The notes under the pieces are model-generated. The model had not been told where the DNA came from and ran no database searches. It worked only from the letters and a program-made list of their open reading frames with translations. A stretch of 64,000 nucleotides of DNA from the NCBI GenBank assembly GCA_008638375.1, contig CM018050.1, positions 30,595,723-30,659,722 on the forward strand, given 5' to 3'. This DNA comes from Nyssa sinensis. Taxonomy: Eukaryota; Streptophyta; Magnoliopsida; Cornales; Nyssaceae. Shown in pieces: positions 1 to 11,079 of this stretch. Positions within the stretch are counted from its first letter, which is position 1. The number at the start of each line of letters is the position of its first letter. Both the position numbers and the translations under genes were made by a program.

Positions 1-21
1 CCACATCCCAACTTGCCAGAA

Positions 22-930
22 GTTCCTTCAGCGATCTAGGTATAACCCAAGAAACCTCAAAAATAACACAAAGCATCACCCACACCACCCTAGCAATCTG
101 ACAATGGAGAAGGAGATGTTTGGTCAATTATTCTGCATTCTTGCACATGCAGCACCAGTTGGAAGAAACTTTCAATCTTTTCCCAAATTACCCAAAGTGA
201 TAATCACCTCTAGAACTACTAGCCACACAAAAAAGGAGACTTTCAAATGAATCTTAGCCCTCCAAATGCCTTTCTATGGTAACTCAACCCCAGAATTCCA
301 ACAAAGCAATTTGGAACCCTAGGATCTTCCTTCAGTGATCTAGGCGTAACTCAAGAAACCCAAAAACAACACAAAGCATCACCCACGGCTCCCTAGCAGC
401 CTGACAATGGAGAAGGAGATGTTTAGTCGATTATTCCACATTCTTACACATGCAGCACCAGTTAGAAGAAACTTACCTTTTTTTTCTCAAATTACCCAAA
501 GTAAGAATAACCTCTAGAACTACTGACCACACCAAAAAACAGACTTTTGAAAGAATCTTAGCCCTCCAAATGCCTTCTATGTTAACCCAACACCATAATT
601 CTGACAAAGCACTTTGTAACCCTAGAATCTTCCTTCAATGAACTAGGCATAACCCAAGAAACCTCAAAACCAACACAAACCATCGCCCAACCTCCCTAGC
701 AACCTGACAATAGAGAAGGAGATGATTGGTCAATTATTCCGAATTCCTACACATGCAGCACCACTTAGAAGAAACTTCCCCTTTTTTCCAGATTATCCAA
801 AGTAAGAATCACCTCTAGAACTACTGGCCAAACAAAAAAGTTGACTTTTGAAGGATCCTTAGCCCTCCAAATGCCTTTCCATGGTAACCTGACATCAGAA
901 TTCCAACAAAGCACTTTGTAACCCTAGAAT
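22..930 (-). repeat. Three tandem ~303-bp copies of a LINE zinc-finger (zf-RVT) fragment
   Basis: The same segment occurs three times head to tail. The landmark GATCTAGG-like site falls at about 33, 337 and 640, giving a period of 303-304 bases. On the minus strand each unit decodes, through stops, to the C-terminal zinc-finger region of plant L1 ORF2: a stretch like KVCFLVWSVVLE, then NWCCMCKN, then HLLLHC with flanking aliphatic residues. That is the zf-RVT C-x2-C...H-x4-C pattern. The units have diverged by point changes and none is intact. LINE insertion alone does not make head-to-tail 300-bp copies, so I infer later local duplication. Each unit alone would be called a dead LINE fragment. 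Confidence 0.75.
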
Positions 931-1489
931 CTAATTATACAAAGTCCAAGTCATACTCTATGTAAAAATTCCCAATGTGCACATTCTCTTGTAGGTATGG
1001 CCCACATCATATAGGCACACCAACACCATCAACAAGGTAGATGTGCGGCAAACGGGGCTAAAATCAGCAAATTCTAAAATATGCCAAATCTCAATTCCTG
1101 AGGCATGTGGAGAAGCAACAGCCTTTTCACTACCAACCACGGTAACTACTAACTAGTAACACAGTCATCGGATGCCAATTATTCCACATGACTTCAAATA
1201 AATTGGGAAGTATTCAGTTTAACATACTTGTCAAGCAAGGGACCATTACTTAGCGTAATAATAAAATACAGAGTCTGTCAAGCGTGAAAAAATGGGTTCG
1301 AGTATGAGCGTAGCCACTTTGTCCAAAAATAATGCCAAAGGTTAGGCACCCTACATGAGTGGGACCAACATTGGGTAATGGCATTCATACTTATCAAGCA
1401 AATCCGACTATAATTCAATAAATAATTCATGTGTTCCATCTTTTTCTTTTATAAAAATTAATGTATCCATCTTAAGAGGGTTCTATTTT
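931..1489. other. Intergenic, nothing recognised
   Basis: No coding region, RNA gene or repeat family could be recognised here. A 60-codon minus-strand frame at 958-1140 has no family features. The segment separates the tandem LINE units from the next LINE. Confidence 0.5.
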
Positions 1490-3045
1490 TATTTTATTTT
1501 TTTGATAAGATAATATATTCAAAAGAATTGCCAAAGGGGGCGAACCCAATTACTAAAAAAAAGTACACAAAAAACAACTAGAGCCTTATTTTCTCCAAAA
1601 AAAAACTCCACAAAACTATTAACATACAAGGGGTATGCCTCTACAATCCAAAAGAATAAAATTTTCAAAAAATGATCTCTGAATTTACAAATAGACATTG
1701 TTTCTTCTTCAAAAACCTGACGATTTCTCTCTCCCCAAATGCACCAAAATAAGCAAATGGGGGTAATCCTCCAAGTCTTCCTTCTCCCTTTCCTCCTACG
1801 TCCCCCCATCCACCCTCTCAAAAACTCCAACATAGAGAAAGGCATGATCCAACAACACCCAAATAAAGAGAACAACAAATCTCAGACTTTCCTTACAAAT
1901 GAGCAGTGAAGGAAGATGTGATTTATGGTCTCCTCATTATTGAAACATAGGCAACATCTTCCCACCAATTGAAAGCCTTTCCTCTTAAGAGTGTCCATTG
2001 TTGGAATTGCTCCCCAAGCAATAGTCCACACAAAAAAACATAGCCTTTAAAGGGGCTCGAGTGGCCAAAATCAACTTCCAAGGGAAATTCTCATCCTCTT
2101 TCCGAGCCAAATCACAATAATAGGATTTTACTATCAATGTGCTTGCTTCCATCCTTCTTCCATATGACTTTGTCACACTCCCCCATCCTTAACTTTTGTT
2201 GATGAAGAAAATTCAGCAAACTTATCACTTCCTCCATCTCCCAATCAAAAAAACTTCTACAGAAACAAGGAGTCCAGACTGCTCCATTATCTTGCACTGT
2301 CAAATAATCCGCCACTTTTGCCTCTTTGTTCAAAGGAAGCTGAAACAGGTGTGGATATCTCTCCTTCAAAGCAATATCACCGCACCAAGAGTCCTCCCAA
2401 AACCTAATACGATCACCTACCCCTACTTGAGAACCCCACTCTTTGAAAGAAGTCTTGCTTTCCTTTACTAATAGACTTCCACAAGCTCATCCCATGAGGC
2501 CCCTTCACCAAATCCGAACTCCACCCGTTAGAAGTACACCCATATTTCAATTCTATAACCCTCCTCCATAAAGTATCACAATCCCACGCAAATCTCCATA
2601 ACCACTTCTCCAATAAAGCTTCATTAAACAACCTTGAATCTTTCACCCCGAGTCCCCCTTTCTTGCTTTATAGTGGATTTTATCCCAACTAACCAAATGA
2701 ACTTTCGTTTCACCCTTTCTCCCCTCTCACAAAAAATCCCTTTGGATCTTGTCTAATCTCCTTTCCACCGAAGCTGAAATAGAAAAGAGATATAAAATAT
2801 GTGGGGAAGATAGCCAATATACTTCTAATCAAGGTTAGCTTTCCCCCTTTTGACAAATATTTATTTTTTTTCCAACCTGCCAACCTCTTCTGTCAATAAT
2901 GGGGTCCCAAATTGCCTTACTCCTCATTGACGCTCCCAAAAGGCAAACCTAAGTAAATTGTAGGAAAAGACCCAACCCTGCATCCCAAATTCCATGCCAA
3001 GGATTTTTTCGCAAACAATAGCACAAGCTGTAGACAATACCTATG
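1490..3045 (-). mobile_element. Decayed L1-type LINE, 3' part of ORF2
   Basis: The minus strand reads as the last third of a plant L1 ORF2 in several frames. From high to low coordinates: the post-catalytic reverse transcriptase region (LGLPFGSVNEE, then [19 protein letters not shown] near 2,990-2,840), the FNEALLEKWLWRFAWD block at 2,640-2,560, KERYPHLFQLPLNKEA near 2,360, and the C-terminal CLFWCIWGERNRQVFEE motif at 1,770-1,700. The 3' end at about 1,490-1,515 reads TATCTTATCAAAAAAA, typical of these elements. Frameshifts and stops interrupt it throughout and the catalytic reverse transcriptase core is absent. It is a 5'-truncated dead copy, inferred to have arrived by target-primed reverse transcription. 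Confidence 0.85.
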
Positions 3046-3164
3046 ACAATAACTAAGGGGTTGGCAGGCTTTCTTTTGGAAGCTGGGTTGGACATTGAAG
3101 GAGAAAAGGGTTCAAGCAATCAGATAGGATTTCTAAGGGTAGAAAGGGTTAAAATAAATACAAT

Positions 3165-4090
3165 TGTGGGCACAGTTGTCAAAACGTGTATCGAAAGCCG
3201 TATCGTTTATTAAAAAATGTGTATTGTATTGGATATCGTATCATGTATCGTAGACACGTGTAATTTAAAAAAAAAATACATTTATAAATATATTTATATA
3301 TACATGAATATATGTAATGTTTAAAATAATATAAATAATATTTCAATTTACCTATCATACAACTTATATATATAAAAATTATTATTATTTACACAACAAT
3401 TAAAAAACAAAGTGGTACCAAGCATAGTAGTCTTGTTTTTCAAATATATTGTATTATGTTCTATATAGTGTTATATATACAGTGTATAAAATAATAAAAA
3501 TTATATTTTAACTCACTTATAAAAAATAACTTAAATTTCATACAATACAAGAATCAAGATTTATATATACTACGAATTTCAAACTAAAATTAGATAATCC
3601 ACTCAATATATTTCATTATGACAAAATCTAAAATTATTCATTTTTATTATTCATCTCATTTTCATCTTAATATCTAATTTCAATGGGCATTGATATCATC
3701 ATCACCATCATCATATGCCAACAATTTTTTACTTTCTTTTTCTTCTTTAACTTCTTGTAAGTTCTCACTCCTCATCCACATCTTGTCAAAATACTTACTT
3801 TCCATCTTTCTTATTTGAGAAAACATCTCATGGCATTACAAAGAGGCAATATAAAACTAAACAAACAAAAAAACATTTCCTATGTATATAATAAAACAAC
3901 AAAAAAGGTCAAGACGATTCTGTTTAACCTGATTTTCGTATCTCGTGTATCGTGCGTATCGTAAGATACATATTGTGTATCATAAGATACAGTGCAAAAA
4001 GATAAAAGTCTAAGATATGTATCGTTTTATGTTTATATCGAAACATTTCGTAAGATATGTATCGCGTATCGTAAGATACAAACAATTATG
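3165..4090. mobile_element. Putative non-autonomous DNA transposon with TATCG-rich ends
   Basis: Both ends carry clusters of the pentamer TATCG or its complement. The left 90 bases hold about six (GTGTATCG, CCGTATCG, GATATCGTATC, GTATCG). The right 150 bases hold about ten, including the near-palindrome GTATCGTAAGATAC twice. The roughly 650-base middle is AT-rich and non-coding. Dense short motifs near both termini are typical of transposase-binding subterminal repeats in plant hAT and CACTA elements. I could not fix the exact terminal repeats or a target duplication, so superfamily and limits are inferred. Confidence 0.5.
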
Positions 4091-4249
4091 GTTGAAAAAT
4101 ACAAGAAACTATAGAAAAGAAGAAGACATTTTAAAAACCACTCCTAAAATCCCATAGGCATCACACTTCAGGTTGAAATTGCATTATACAATCCTCAAAG
4201 AGCACAATTAGTGATAATTTCTATAGAACTTGTTCTCCTTGAATTAAAG

Positions 4250-4252
<3 letters not shown>

Positions 4253-4283
<31 letters not shown>

Positions 4284-4312
4284 CTATATATATAAATATA
4301 TATATATATAGA
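4253..4312. repeat. TA microsatellite
   Basis: A run of TA dinucleotides is broken by GTTC and AA and flanked by mirrored GAACTATA/TAGTTC, so the tract can also form a hairpin. Confidence 0.9.
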
Positions 4313-4488
4313 CTTCTAGCTTATCTTAGTTCTATTAGGACTTGGACTCCATAAACCCATATGAACCTACTAAAAAACATATATAAGGACTCAATATCAT
4401 AATTTAATCCAAAATATGACCCATAGACTATACTATATCCCATATCTAGTAAAACTTGAAATTATCAAATTACCCATGACTCCAAAGT

Positions 4489-4549
4489 CTCTCTCTCTCT
4501 CTCTCTCTCTCTCACATACACACACACACACACATATATGTGTGTGAGG
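4489..4549. repeat. Compound CT / AC microsatellite
   Basis: About thirteen CT units are followed by an AC tract, a short TA bridge and GTGTGTG. Confidence 0.9.
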
Positions 4550-4640
4550 TCATGATTCAAGTCGTTGAAATAGTCTCACCACTTAAGACTATGTAGCCCT
4601 TCCTAGACCTCGCAATGGTAAGAATTGACAGACTATATAC
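4545..4640 (+). mobile_element. Degraded Au-like SINE 3' segment
   Basis: The stretch GGTCATGATTCAAGTCG resembles the Pol III B box and following bases of the widespread plant Au SINE. It is followed by GAAATAGTCTC and GTAGCCCTTCC-like sequence in the expected order. The A box side is missing, replaced by the adjoining microsatellite. It is short and diverged, so the family name rests on my memory of the consensus. Confidence 0.45.
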
Positions 4641-5576
4641 TAACAAAAAAAAAATATATTATAAATTAGACACCACAACAAAAACTCGGCTATGAAAATT
4701 CCCAAATGAGCCTGCTTTGAGATCAAACCAACTTCCATCATTCACTCTACTTAAATAAATAAATATATCGAGCATCTTATGAACTGCATCCAAGGTGATT
4801 CCTAGCACTGTTACACGGGTAAATCAAAATGAAACATCGATGAATTATCTATTTCTTCCTTGTTCAGTTGCTTGAGAACTTTGGCCTTCCTCCACTCATT
4901 GTACATGCAGCGTGGATTTTGTGAAGGTCACTGTTAGATGTGTCACTTGGGTGGTGGTTTACAAGGGCAGTAGGAGTAGAAAGATTATACACACAACAGC
5001 ACCTTTTGTTTATTTTCCTGCTTTTGGAAGAAATTAAATATTAAAATCTCTATAAAAAAAAAAAAAGAGCTTTGCTGATCTCAAAACTATTATTGTACAT
5101 TCTCTTTTCCTTCGGTATCCTGCTTTTGCATGTGTTGTTAGATGACCTATCTTTGACTTTGTTGATTGTTGCACTTTTACTGGAGTTATGTTCAGTCACT
5201 GTATGCCTCTGCATGTATCTGGCTTTGTCCTAACCATTAACATATATTCAAAGTCATATCATGTAAATAAAAGGCCAATAGCCAATGTAGGGTGCGGAAA
5301 GGGGTAGGATTGATGCTATAAACAATCAATCTATATCCACAACAAGTAACAGTTGTTTAAAGCAGACGGCCTGATGAAAAAAAACAGACCTCCCAAACTT
5401 TTGCAACACAAATAAATCAAAATTACAAAAACGAAGTAACCCACTTGACTTCCAAACATTTACAGTTCCTGCCCTATATGCTGCTTTAAGAAATAAGAAA
5501 AAAGCAGTTCTTTCAATTCATATATGTATGTATGTGTATGTGTGCGAGGAAGGGAAATTGAAAAGCTTCTTATTAC
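4641..5576. other. Mostly unannotated; possible downstream exons of the minus-strand gene
   Basis: No known repeat is recognised. On the minus strand 4927-4811 is open for 38 codons and ends in TAA. Its content, including NEWRKAKVLKQLNKEE, looks protein-like, but I see no acceptor site in the right phase. A second candidate exon starts at an acceptor near 5,490 and would add AYRAGTVNVWKS in frame with the exon ending at 5577. Neither is secure. Confidence 0.25.
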
Positions 5577-5868
5577 CTGCAAATGAAAAACAACGGGTGC
5601 GAATCCCAGTCCAATTGATTGCATCTATTCTTCCACTCTGGGAAATCATAAAACATGTCGTAGAAAAAGGTGATAAGCAGAAATACCCCCCATATAATTT
5701 AAAAAAAAAAAAAAAAGAGAAGTAATTAGGTTAAGCAACATGGCGCGACTCTATAAAAGAGAGAAGTTTGAGAGAGAGTAAAACCTGTCGTTTGCCAGAG
5801 AAGAGGCGAAATCTTCCGAAGGCATTGAATTGAAGAGACTGAACAATTAGAGCTCTAAATGAGACCAT
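5577..5868 (-). CDS. Candidate 5' exons of a small organelle-targeted protein gene
   Basis: On the minus strand an ATG at 5868 opens 28 codons to 5785, starting MVSFRALIVQSLQF. The stretch is arginine- and serine-rich with no acidic residues, as expected for a mitochondrial or plastid transit peptide. CAG|GTTTTA follows as a donor, then a 147-base intron rich in T ending in TTTCCCAG at 5638. A second exon, 5637-5577, keeps the frame (SGRIDAINWTGIRTR...) to the donor GCAG|GTAATAAG. A TATA box and an AACCCTA element lie just upstream. I do not recognise the protein and cannot secure its 3' end. Alternatives are a non-coding transcript or a retained gene fragment. Confidence 0.35.
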
Positions 5869-5905
5869 TTTTTCTTTTACAGGTTTGAACGAATCAGTGT
5901 TAGGG

Positions 5906-5912
5906 TTTTATA
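5906..5912 (-). promoter_or_regulatory. TATA box of the candidate minus-strand gene
   Basis: The minus strand reads CCTATAAAACCCTAACACTG. TATAAAA lies about 40 bases upstream of the ATG at 5868 and overlaps an AACCCTA (telo-box-like) motif, a common pairing in plant promoters of housekeeping and organelle-protein genes. The leader would be very short. Confidence 0.4.
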
Positions 5913-6439
5913 GGTTTTAATAAGTTTTTGAATTCTGAAGAAGTCGCGCCCGTCTTGTCTTCGCTCCTAACTGAAGATATGCACAACCCGTTTAGCAGTC
6001 TATTTCTATTTTCTTAGTTTCGGCTTGGGTTTATTTTGTCCTGTTTGGCTCCCCGTTCCAAAGGCGGCGTTGGGCGTTTTCAGGTCCAAACGGCGCTTAT
6101 CAGGCCCGTTAGTTTCAAAATGAGACTCCTCCCCTTTCTTGACAATATAAGGGTAATGCCATCGCAGATAATTACCATCTTCTCCCTTTTAAATTAAAAA
6201 AAAATTCCTTACATGTCCTATAAATATGCACACACATATATATAAGCAAAATCATACACACACACATATATATAGATGCAAAACTCTCCCTTTTTTATAT
6301 CTCTTGTTCAGCATTTATGTGTCCTAAAATAACCATTATTTTGTGATACATTAGCCAAAAAAAAACATGTTAAAAATTTGACTTGTTGGCTATCATAAAC
6401 TATGCATATAAAAAATATATTTATCATATTAATATTTAG
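5913..6439. other. Intergenic, AT-rich
   Basis: No gene seen. Contains two CACACATATATATA-type microsatellite patches near 6,230-6,280. Confidence 0.5.
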
Positions 6440-7577
6440 ATGGATGGCATGTCTGGGATAGGGAGTGGCTACTGAAAACCAGAAGAAACATGTGCTCCTT
6501 GGGCTATGTTACGCTGACGAACAGTGTGGCTAATCTGTCTGCACTAACAGCAAGTAATGGTACGGACTTGAATCTGTGAATGTCCTCTACTTTGTTTTTG
6601 TCTCTGGCACTGGCCTTTGCCCTGGGCTTGTCCCCTACTTTATGACTATGTCAGTGTCCAGTGTGAACACTCTGCCTTATGATGTCCGGGCTATCTATAG
6701 TGATAACAGACGATCTGTGTCTCTATTATCCTTCCAAGCATTTAGTTCTAGTTCTTGTAAGGATGGTGCAGTCTCCCTTATCCTTTTTCTACCCTTCCTC
6801 TTGTAATAAGAGCTAGAACTAGCTCCCCTAGGTTGGGATTTGGAGTCCCAAAGTTTCTTACTACACTCTGCCTCATCCTCAATCAACAACACCCTTTTAA
6901 CCATTTCAGAATATGTTTGGATCTTGAAAGGAACCACCTTGGAACAAATAGATGGTCTCAAACCAAACTCAAAAGCAATGGCCTTAACGGCTCATCAAGA
7001 ATAGTTCTCGGAGCATACCAGAAAGCATAAAAAACCTTAACTCATACTAAGTCACAGTTATGTCCCTCTGATACAATTGGAGGAACTCCCAACACATAAC
7101 ATTTCTTGCTAGTTCCAAAAAATACTTATCTAGGAAGGCGGTAGTAAAGACCTCACATTCCATGGTTATGAAAGTTTTGATGGCTTCCCACTAGTTCAAT
7201 GCTTTATCCTTAAATAGAATAGTGGATAAGTTGATTCTTAAATCATCCTCAATGATTTGTAAGGAATCAAGGAGTCTGGTGACACTCCTTAACCAATAGT
7301 CAATCGCAAGTGGATTTGGCTCTCCCCTAAACTTGGGACGATTAAGCATTTAGAATTCCCTCATTATTGTAGTAGCCCTACTTTCCCAAACTTGAGGTTG
7401 GGATTGTGCCTTGTTCCTATTTGTTTGTTAGAATTGTTGCATAAATTCCACGAGTCCTCTAGCAAAATCAGCATCGTCCACATGGACTCTTGCAACTTGT
7501 GGTGTTGTAGGAAGCTTAAAGGCCGGTGCTCGTCCTTCTCCTCTACCGCGACCTTTACCTCGACCTTTAGACAGCAT
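6440..7577 (-). pseudogene. Decayed Ty3/gypsy gag
   Basis: The minus-strand ATG at 7577 begins MLSKGRGKGRGRGEGRAP, a basic start typical of chromovirus gag. Downstream, through several stops, come the capsid-like block (AIDYWLRSVTRLLDSLQI, then FLDKYFLELARNVM with the gypsy FL.KYF motif), and the C-terminal KVVPFKIQTYSEMVKR with its usual LLIEDE helix. A zinc knuckle follows at about 6,700-6,650, reading CYHY.PGHHKAEC, where the second cysteine has become tyrosine. Nothing after the knuckle is recognisable: protease and pol are missing. It belongs with the primer-binding site at 7961-7972 and the LTR end at 7976. Confidence 0.8.
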
Positions 7578-7960
7578 CCTATAAGGTCAAGATAAAGCAA
7601 AAATAATTATTTTAACATTTTCTCAATTTTAATTATTCTCCCATGTCATGCCAATGAAGCATCAAGTAATCTCATGCATGAGAAGAATAAGCACACACAT
7701 ATATATGGCTAGACAAGATAAAAATATGTCATGGACTCAATTTAGTAATCATGTTCAACACTTAGACAATTCACAAAAGGATTCAATTAATAAAAAATTC
7801 AAAGCAATTTCATGTATACTCTAGGTACATACAATACACCTTCCATATCATAAACAAATAAAACATGTATTCTAAGGTCCAAGAAATTTAATTTCCTATA
7901 TGTGTTTCGAGTGTTTTAGTATTACCATATCACATCATCCCTAGGTATTCTAAACTTAAA

Positions 7961-7972
7961 ACTCTGATACCA
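7961..7972 (-). other. Primer-binding site, initiator tRNA-Met type
   Basis: The minus strand reads TGGTATCAGAGT, matching the 3' end complement of initiator tRNA-Met at all but the last base. It sits three bases after the inferred LTR end (...TCATAACA) and about 380 bases ahead of the gag ATG at 7577, the normal arrangement. Confidence 0.8.
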
Positions 7973-7975
7973 TTT

Positions 7976-8220
7976 TGTTATGACTCGAGTTCCAAAACTC
8001 AAGTGTGACCTGGGACCCTCAATAGTCACGGGGTTTAATTTAAAACTTCTAATGATATTATACTGCTTAAGGAATAAAATTTATCACTTTTAAAGTATTT
8101 TTGGTCACTTAAAATTAAGCTTACTGTGCACAAGTTAATTCAAACAGTGGATTGATGAAGTGGAGAATAATTCAGATACTTTTACCTACTAGAGTTCGCT
8201 TGAACGAACAAGTGACCTTG
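7976..8220 (-). mobile_element. 3' portion of the 5' LTR of the gypsy element
   Basis: On the minus strand this ends ...CTCGAGTCATAACA directly before the primer-binding site, so it is the U5 side of an LTR. The LTR is apparently truncated near 8,220, where sequence beginning TGTGACATCCC in the opposite orientation takes over. No matching 3' LTR is recognisable in the window. Confidence 0.6.
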
Positions 8221-8765
8221 TGTGACATCCCATAAATTTTATAATATTTAAAAATATAAATAATGTACAAGGATGATATATAATTGATTTAATATAATAA
8301 ATATTGGTTTATAAAAAATTTTGGGGACCATTGGAATTCATTTAGACACATTAAATGACTATAGGGACAAAATAGTCATTTTACTGTCATCACGAGTTTG
8401 CGCGAGTGTAGTACCCGAAAAATTTTGTATCATGACTTAAATGAACTTTAAAAGATTGGTTTGTGATAAATCACAATGTGTGCACATGGAAATAACAACA
8501 AAGGCAATTAAAGAAAATAAGGAAAATTACTTAAATTAAGGGCAAAGTGGTAATTAAGCACATTAGTGTTTTAGGGGTATAAATACCCCCTAACCATGAC
8601 CTAGCAGCCCACTCATATTATTTTTCTGATTTCTCTCTCTCTCTACACTCACGGCCTGTAAGAATGGAGTTATGGCTCCATCTATTCCTAAATTTCTTCA
8701 TTATTCTCTCAAATCCCTTATTTTCCTCACAAGATCCAGCTACAATAACAAAAAAAAAAAGAAAA
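8221..8765 (+). mobile_element. LTR-like fragments of a plus-oriented gypsy element
   Basis: Two LTR-type starts occur: TGTGACATCCCATAAATTT at 8221 and TGTAGTACCCGAAAAATTTT at 8407. A TATA box, TATAAATA, lies at 8578-8585 within GGGGTATAAATACCCCC, followed by a CT-rich leader as in Tekay/Reina-like LTRs. No coding part follows. This may be one LTR split by an insertion or two different ones. Confidence 0.45.
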
Positions 8766-8799
8766 AACTTATGTGTACTCTTTCAAAAATTTCATGAAA

Positions 8800-9105
8800 A
8801 TAATATTTCAAATTCTTGATTTTCCATCCCTTAAAAGTATTCTTCTCATTGAAATTAATGTAACTTTCAAGCAGTTAGGGTACAACGAAGCAATCTCATC
8901 AATGAATTACAATTTTATGGTTTGTTTCCCGCTTGAAATTTGTTTGAAACTACTTTTATATTCCAATTCCAATTTAATGAAACTATATACACCTTTTTTG
9001 GAGAATTGAATTAAATTTCAAAAGCGAATTAATCAAGCAGAATACAAATTGTGAAGTAAAAGGGAAAAACAATTAACTTGCAAACATGCAGTTAAATTTC
9101 ATCTT
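8800..9105 (+). repeat. Dispersed repeat, copy A (partner at 15,040)
   Basis: This segment and 15040-15325 share long colinear runs, such as ATGAATTACA(A/G)TTTTATGGTTTG and GCTTGAAATTTGTTTGAAAC, with scattered substitutions and small indels. It is non-coding and AT-rich with no terminal structure that I can see. Confidence 0.7.
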
Positions 9106-9254
9106 ATGAGCATTCTTCCAAATACTAAGCCAATTTAGATTAAGGTGACTCATCAAGAGAGTTTAGTGAGTTTTTCTTCCTAGTAGTCCAATGTTTATGG
9201 TACATTTGAACACTGTTACACTTGCCAAAAAAAATTAACAATTTTTTTCTCAAA

Positions 9255-9335
9255 TGATATGGCGATCATATATTGGCTGCATATCATATCATGTGAGTGA
9301 TATGAGCCAATATATGACTCACATCATTTTGAAAC
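9255..9335. repeat. Imperfect palindrome
   Basis: Sequence around ATATTGGCTGCATATCAT...GTGATATGAGCCAATAT folds back on itself and contains several CACAT/ATGTG steps. It resembles the palindromic tract at 63,568-63,632. Confidence 0.5.
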
Positions 9336-9472
9336 ACTTTTGTAAGAGTTTTTTTAAATTTTTATAAAAATAGCATTTTGCAATATGTTTTGTGGTTAGT
9401 TTTGTTTAATTACACTAAGTCGTCTTGTAAAAGTGGAAGGGAATCGCCTAATTGTACAAGAATTTTGAACAA

Positions 9473-9606
9473 CAATAATTGACATCTGCCTTAATTATTC
9501 CACATTGTAATCCACCTTCTCACAAGGGTGGGTCCCACCATTTATGCGGCCCACCCTTTTTGAAAGGGTGAATAGGATAATTGAGGTAGGACACCATATT
9601 TATTCA
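9473..9606. mobile_element. Foldback MITE, family copy 1
   Basis: The left arm CAATAATTGACATCTGCC is mirrored at the right end (GGTAGGACACCATATTTATTC). The centre carries the inverted pair GGGTGGGTCCCACC / GGCCCACCC. The same architecture occurs at 13952-14098 and 14181-14336. It is the most degenerate of the three and its limits are approximate. Confidence 0.6.
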
Positions 9607-10199
9607 ATTTTGAAAAGACACAGACATTAAATACTAAATATAAATAATATAAAGAAGTGGTACCAAGTATACAAGCATGTCTAAAATGTAGTTGGCAAAA
9701 CAAAGCACTTAATTTAATCTAGTAAAATACACCACATCCATATGTAAATAATTAATCTTCTTCAATCTACTTATAATAAGGAGTTCATTACACTTATTTT
9801 TTATCCTTTCTTCCTCCATTTCTGAGATGCTCATAGCACAACCAAATTAGGGTGTTGAGAACCCATCAAAGGCTACTTGGTGGGTGTTGAACATTGAAAA
9901 TCAACTTCGCATTAGTCCCTGCTCGGTGTTGGTGGCCTTACAAGAGAGTTATTTCGTACAAGTTGCCTTCATCAAGAATATGCCCTTTGAACAACGTTTT
10001 TTGTTTAAAAAACACATGCAGCTGCCTCAACATATTTGCACCACAAGGCAGAAGGGGCAAGCATTAGTTACAGCAAGCAAGGAACATCAACTCCATATAA
10101 TTAGGCTGGATGTAACCTTGATGTTCCATAACCTAAAAATCAAAAGAAAGTTGTAGTGAATTAGCATAAGATATAATAATTCTAGATTTTCTTGTATTG
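9607..10199. other. Intergenic, unrecognised
   Basis: A 90-codon plus-strand frame at 9884-10156 has no family motif and no clear promoter. The T-rich remainder shows nothing specific. Confidence 0.4.
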
Positions 10200-10520
10200 A
10201 TAACAAAAAGGAAGGGAGAAGAACCTAAATATTCCTAACCTGAGTGAGTTATCTTTGGTAAATCATTGATTCGATAATGATATGAGTCCATAGATGGACT
10301 TCCTATTGCCTTCATCTTCGTCATTGCCTTTGCCTTCTTTCTCCCCTTCGACCACTTTGTCACCTTTCATCTTCTCGTTGGGATGAGGACTGATAGTCCC
10401 TTTTTAGGCTTTTATAGAGTTGTCCACAATGAATTTATGGTAAATTGGTGGGGATTTTGAATTTTAATTCTGTGAGCACCGCCCACTATTACAGAAGATT
10501 ATGATTGTCAATTTCAAAAT
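10200..10520 (-). repeat. Duplicated promoter/first-exon-like segment, copy A
   Basis: On the minus strand there is a TATA box (TATAAAAG, about 10,416-10,409), an ATG at 10370 followed by a charged peptide (MKGDKVVEGEKEGKGNDEDE), a stop, and a CAG|GTTAGG donor-like site near 10,240. Copy B at 11,080-11,475 aligns colinearly, including TATA, ATG and donor. I do not recognise the protein. The in-frame stop ahead of the donor here suggests this copy is dead, or that both are non-coding. Confidence 0.5.
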
Positions 10521-10614
10521 GCCACCCAAGAATAGACCTAGCCCACTTCATTTATTCTTTTTATTTTCTATCCCTCTTATATTATAGTTATTTTTATGAT
10601 AGGAATTAGTGATA

Positions 10615-10720
10615 AAATTAGGATCGAGGTCCTATGAAAGTGGTGCAAGTGTCCATCCCCACGAAAATGACGTGAGCTCGATTCCTCCTCCCTGCATCAT
10701 TGTATAAAAAAATGACAATG
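10615..10720 (+). mobile_element. tRNA-derived SINE fragment
   Basis: A Pol III A-box-like stretch (GTGGTGCAAGTGTCC, from about 10,640) is followed about 30 bases later by a B-box-like GAGCTCGATTCCTCC at 10,674-10,688. That order and spacing match a tRNA-derived SINE head. The tail is AT-rich without a long poly-A. Confidence 0.45.
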
Positions 10721-11079
10721 GATTTATTTCTCTTATGATTCAAAAGACTCCATTTCATTTTAATTACTCCAATAACAAAAAATGAAAATAACCTTTGAAG
10801 GAATGCCGTTATTTTTTTCTCTTTATTTTAAAGTAATATGACTAATATTAAACATAAAATTGAACTTTAATATGACTAACAATAAATTTAGAAGTAAGCT
10901 TTTTACTTCAATAACAATTGTTGTATATGGAACAATAGTTCAAAAAGAAATTTGTTTGTTGTTAAAAAATGATGAAACAAAATTCATTTTCCCAAATATG
11001 ATCAGATTAAATATAATTTCTTAGAAACCAAATGCAGGCAAGGATAAAAACATTTTTTAGGTTTCTTCTAGAATAAAAA

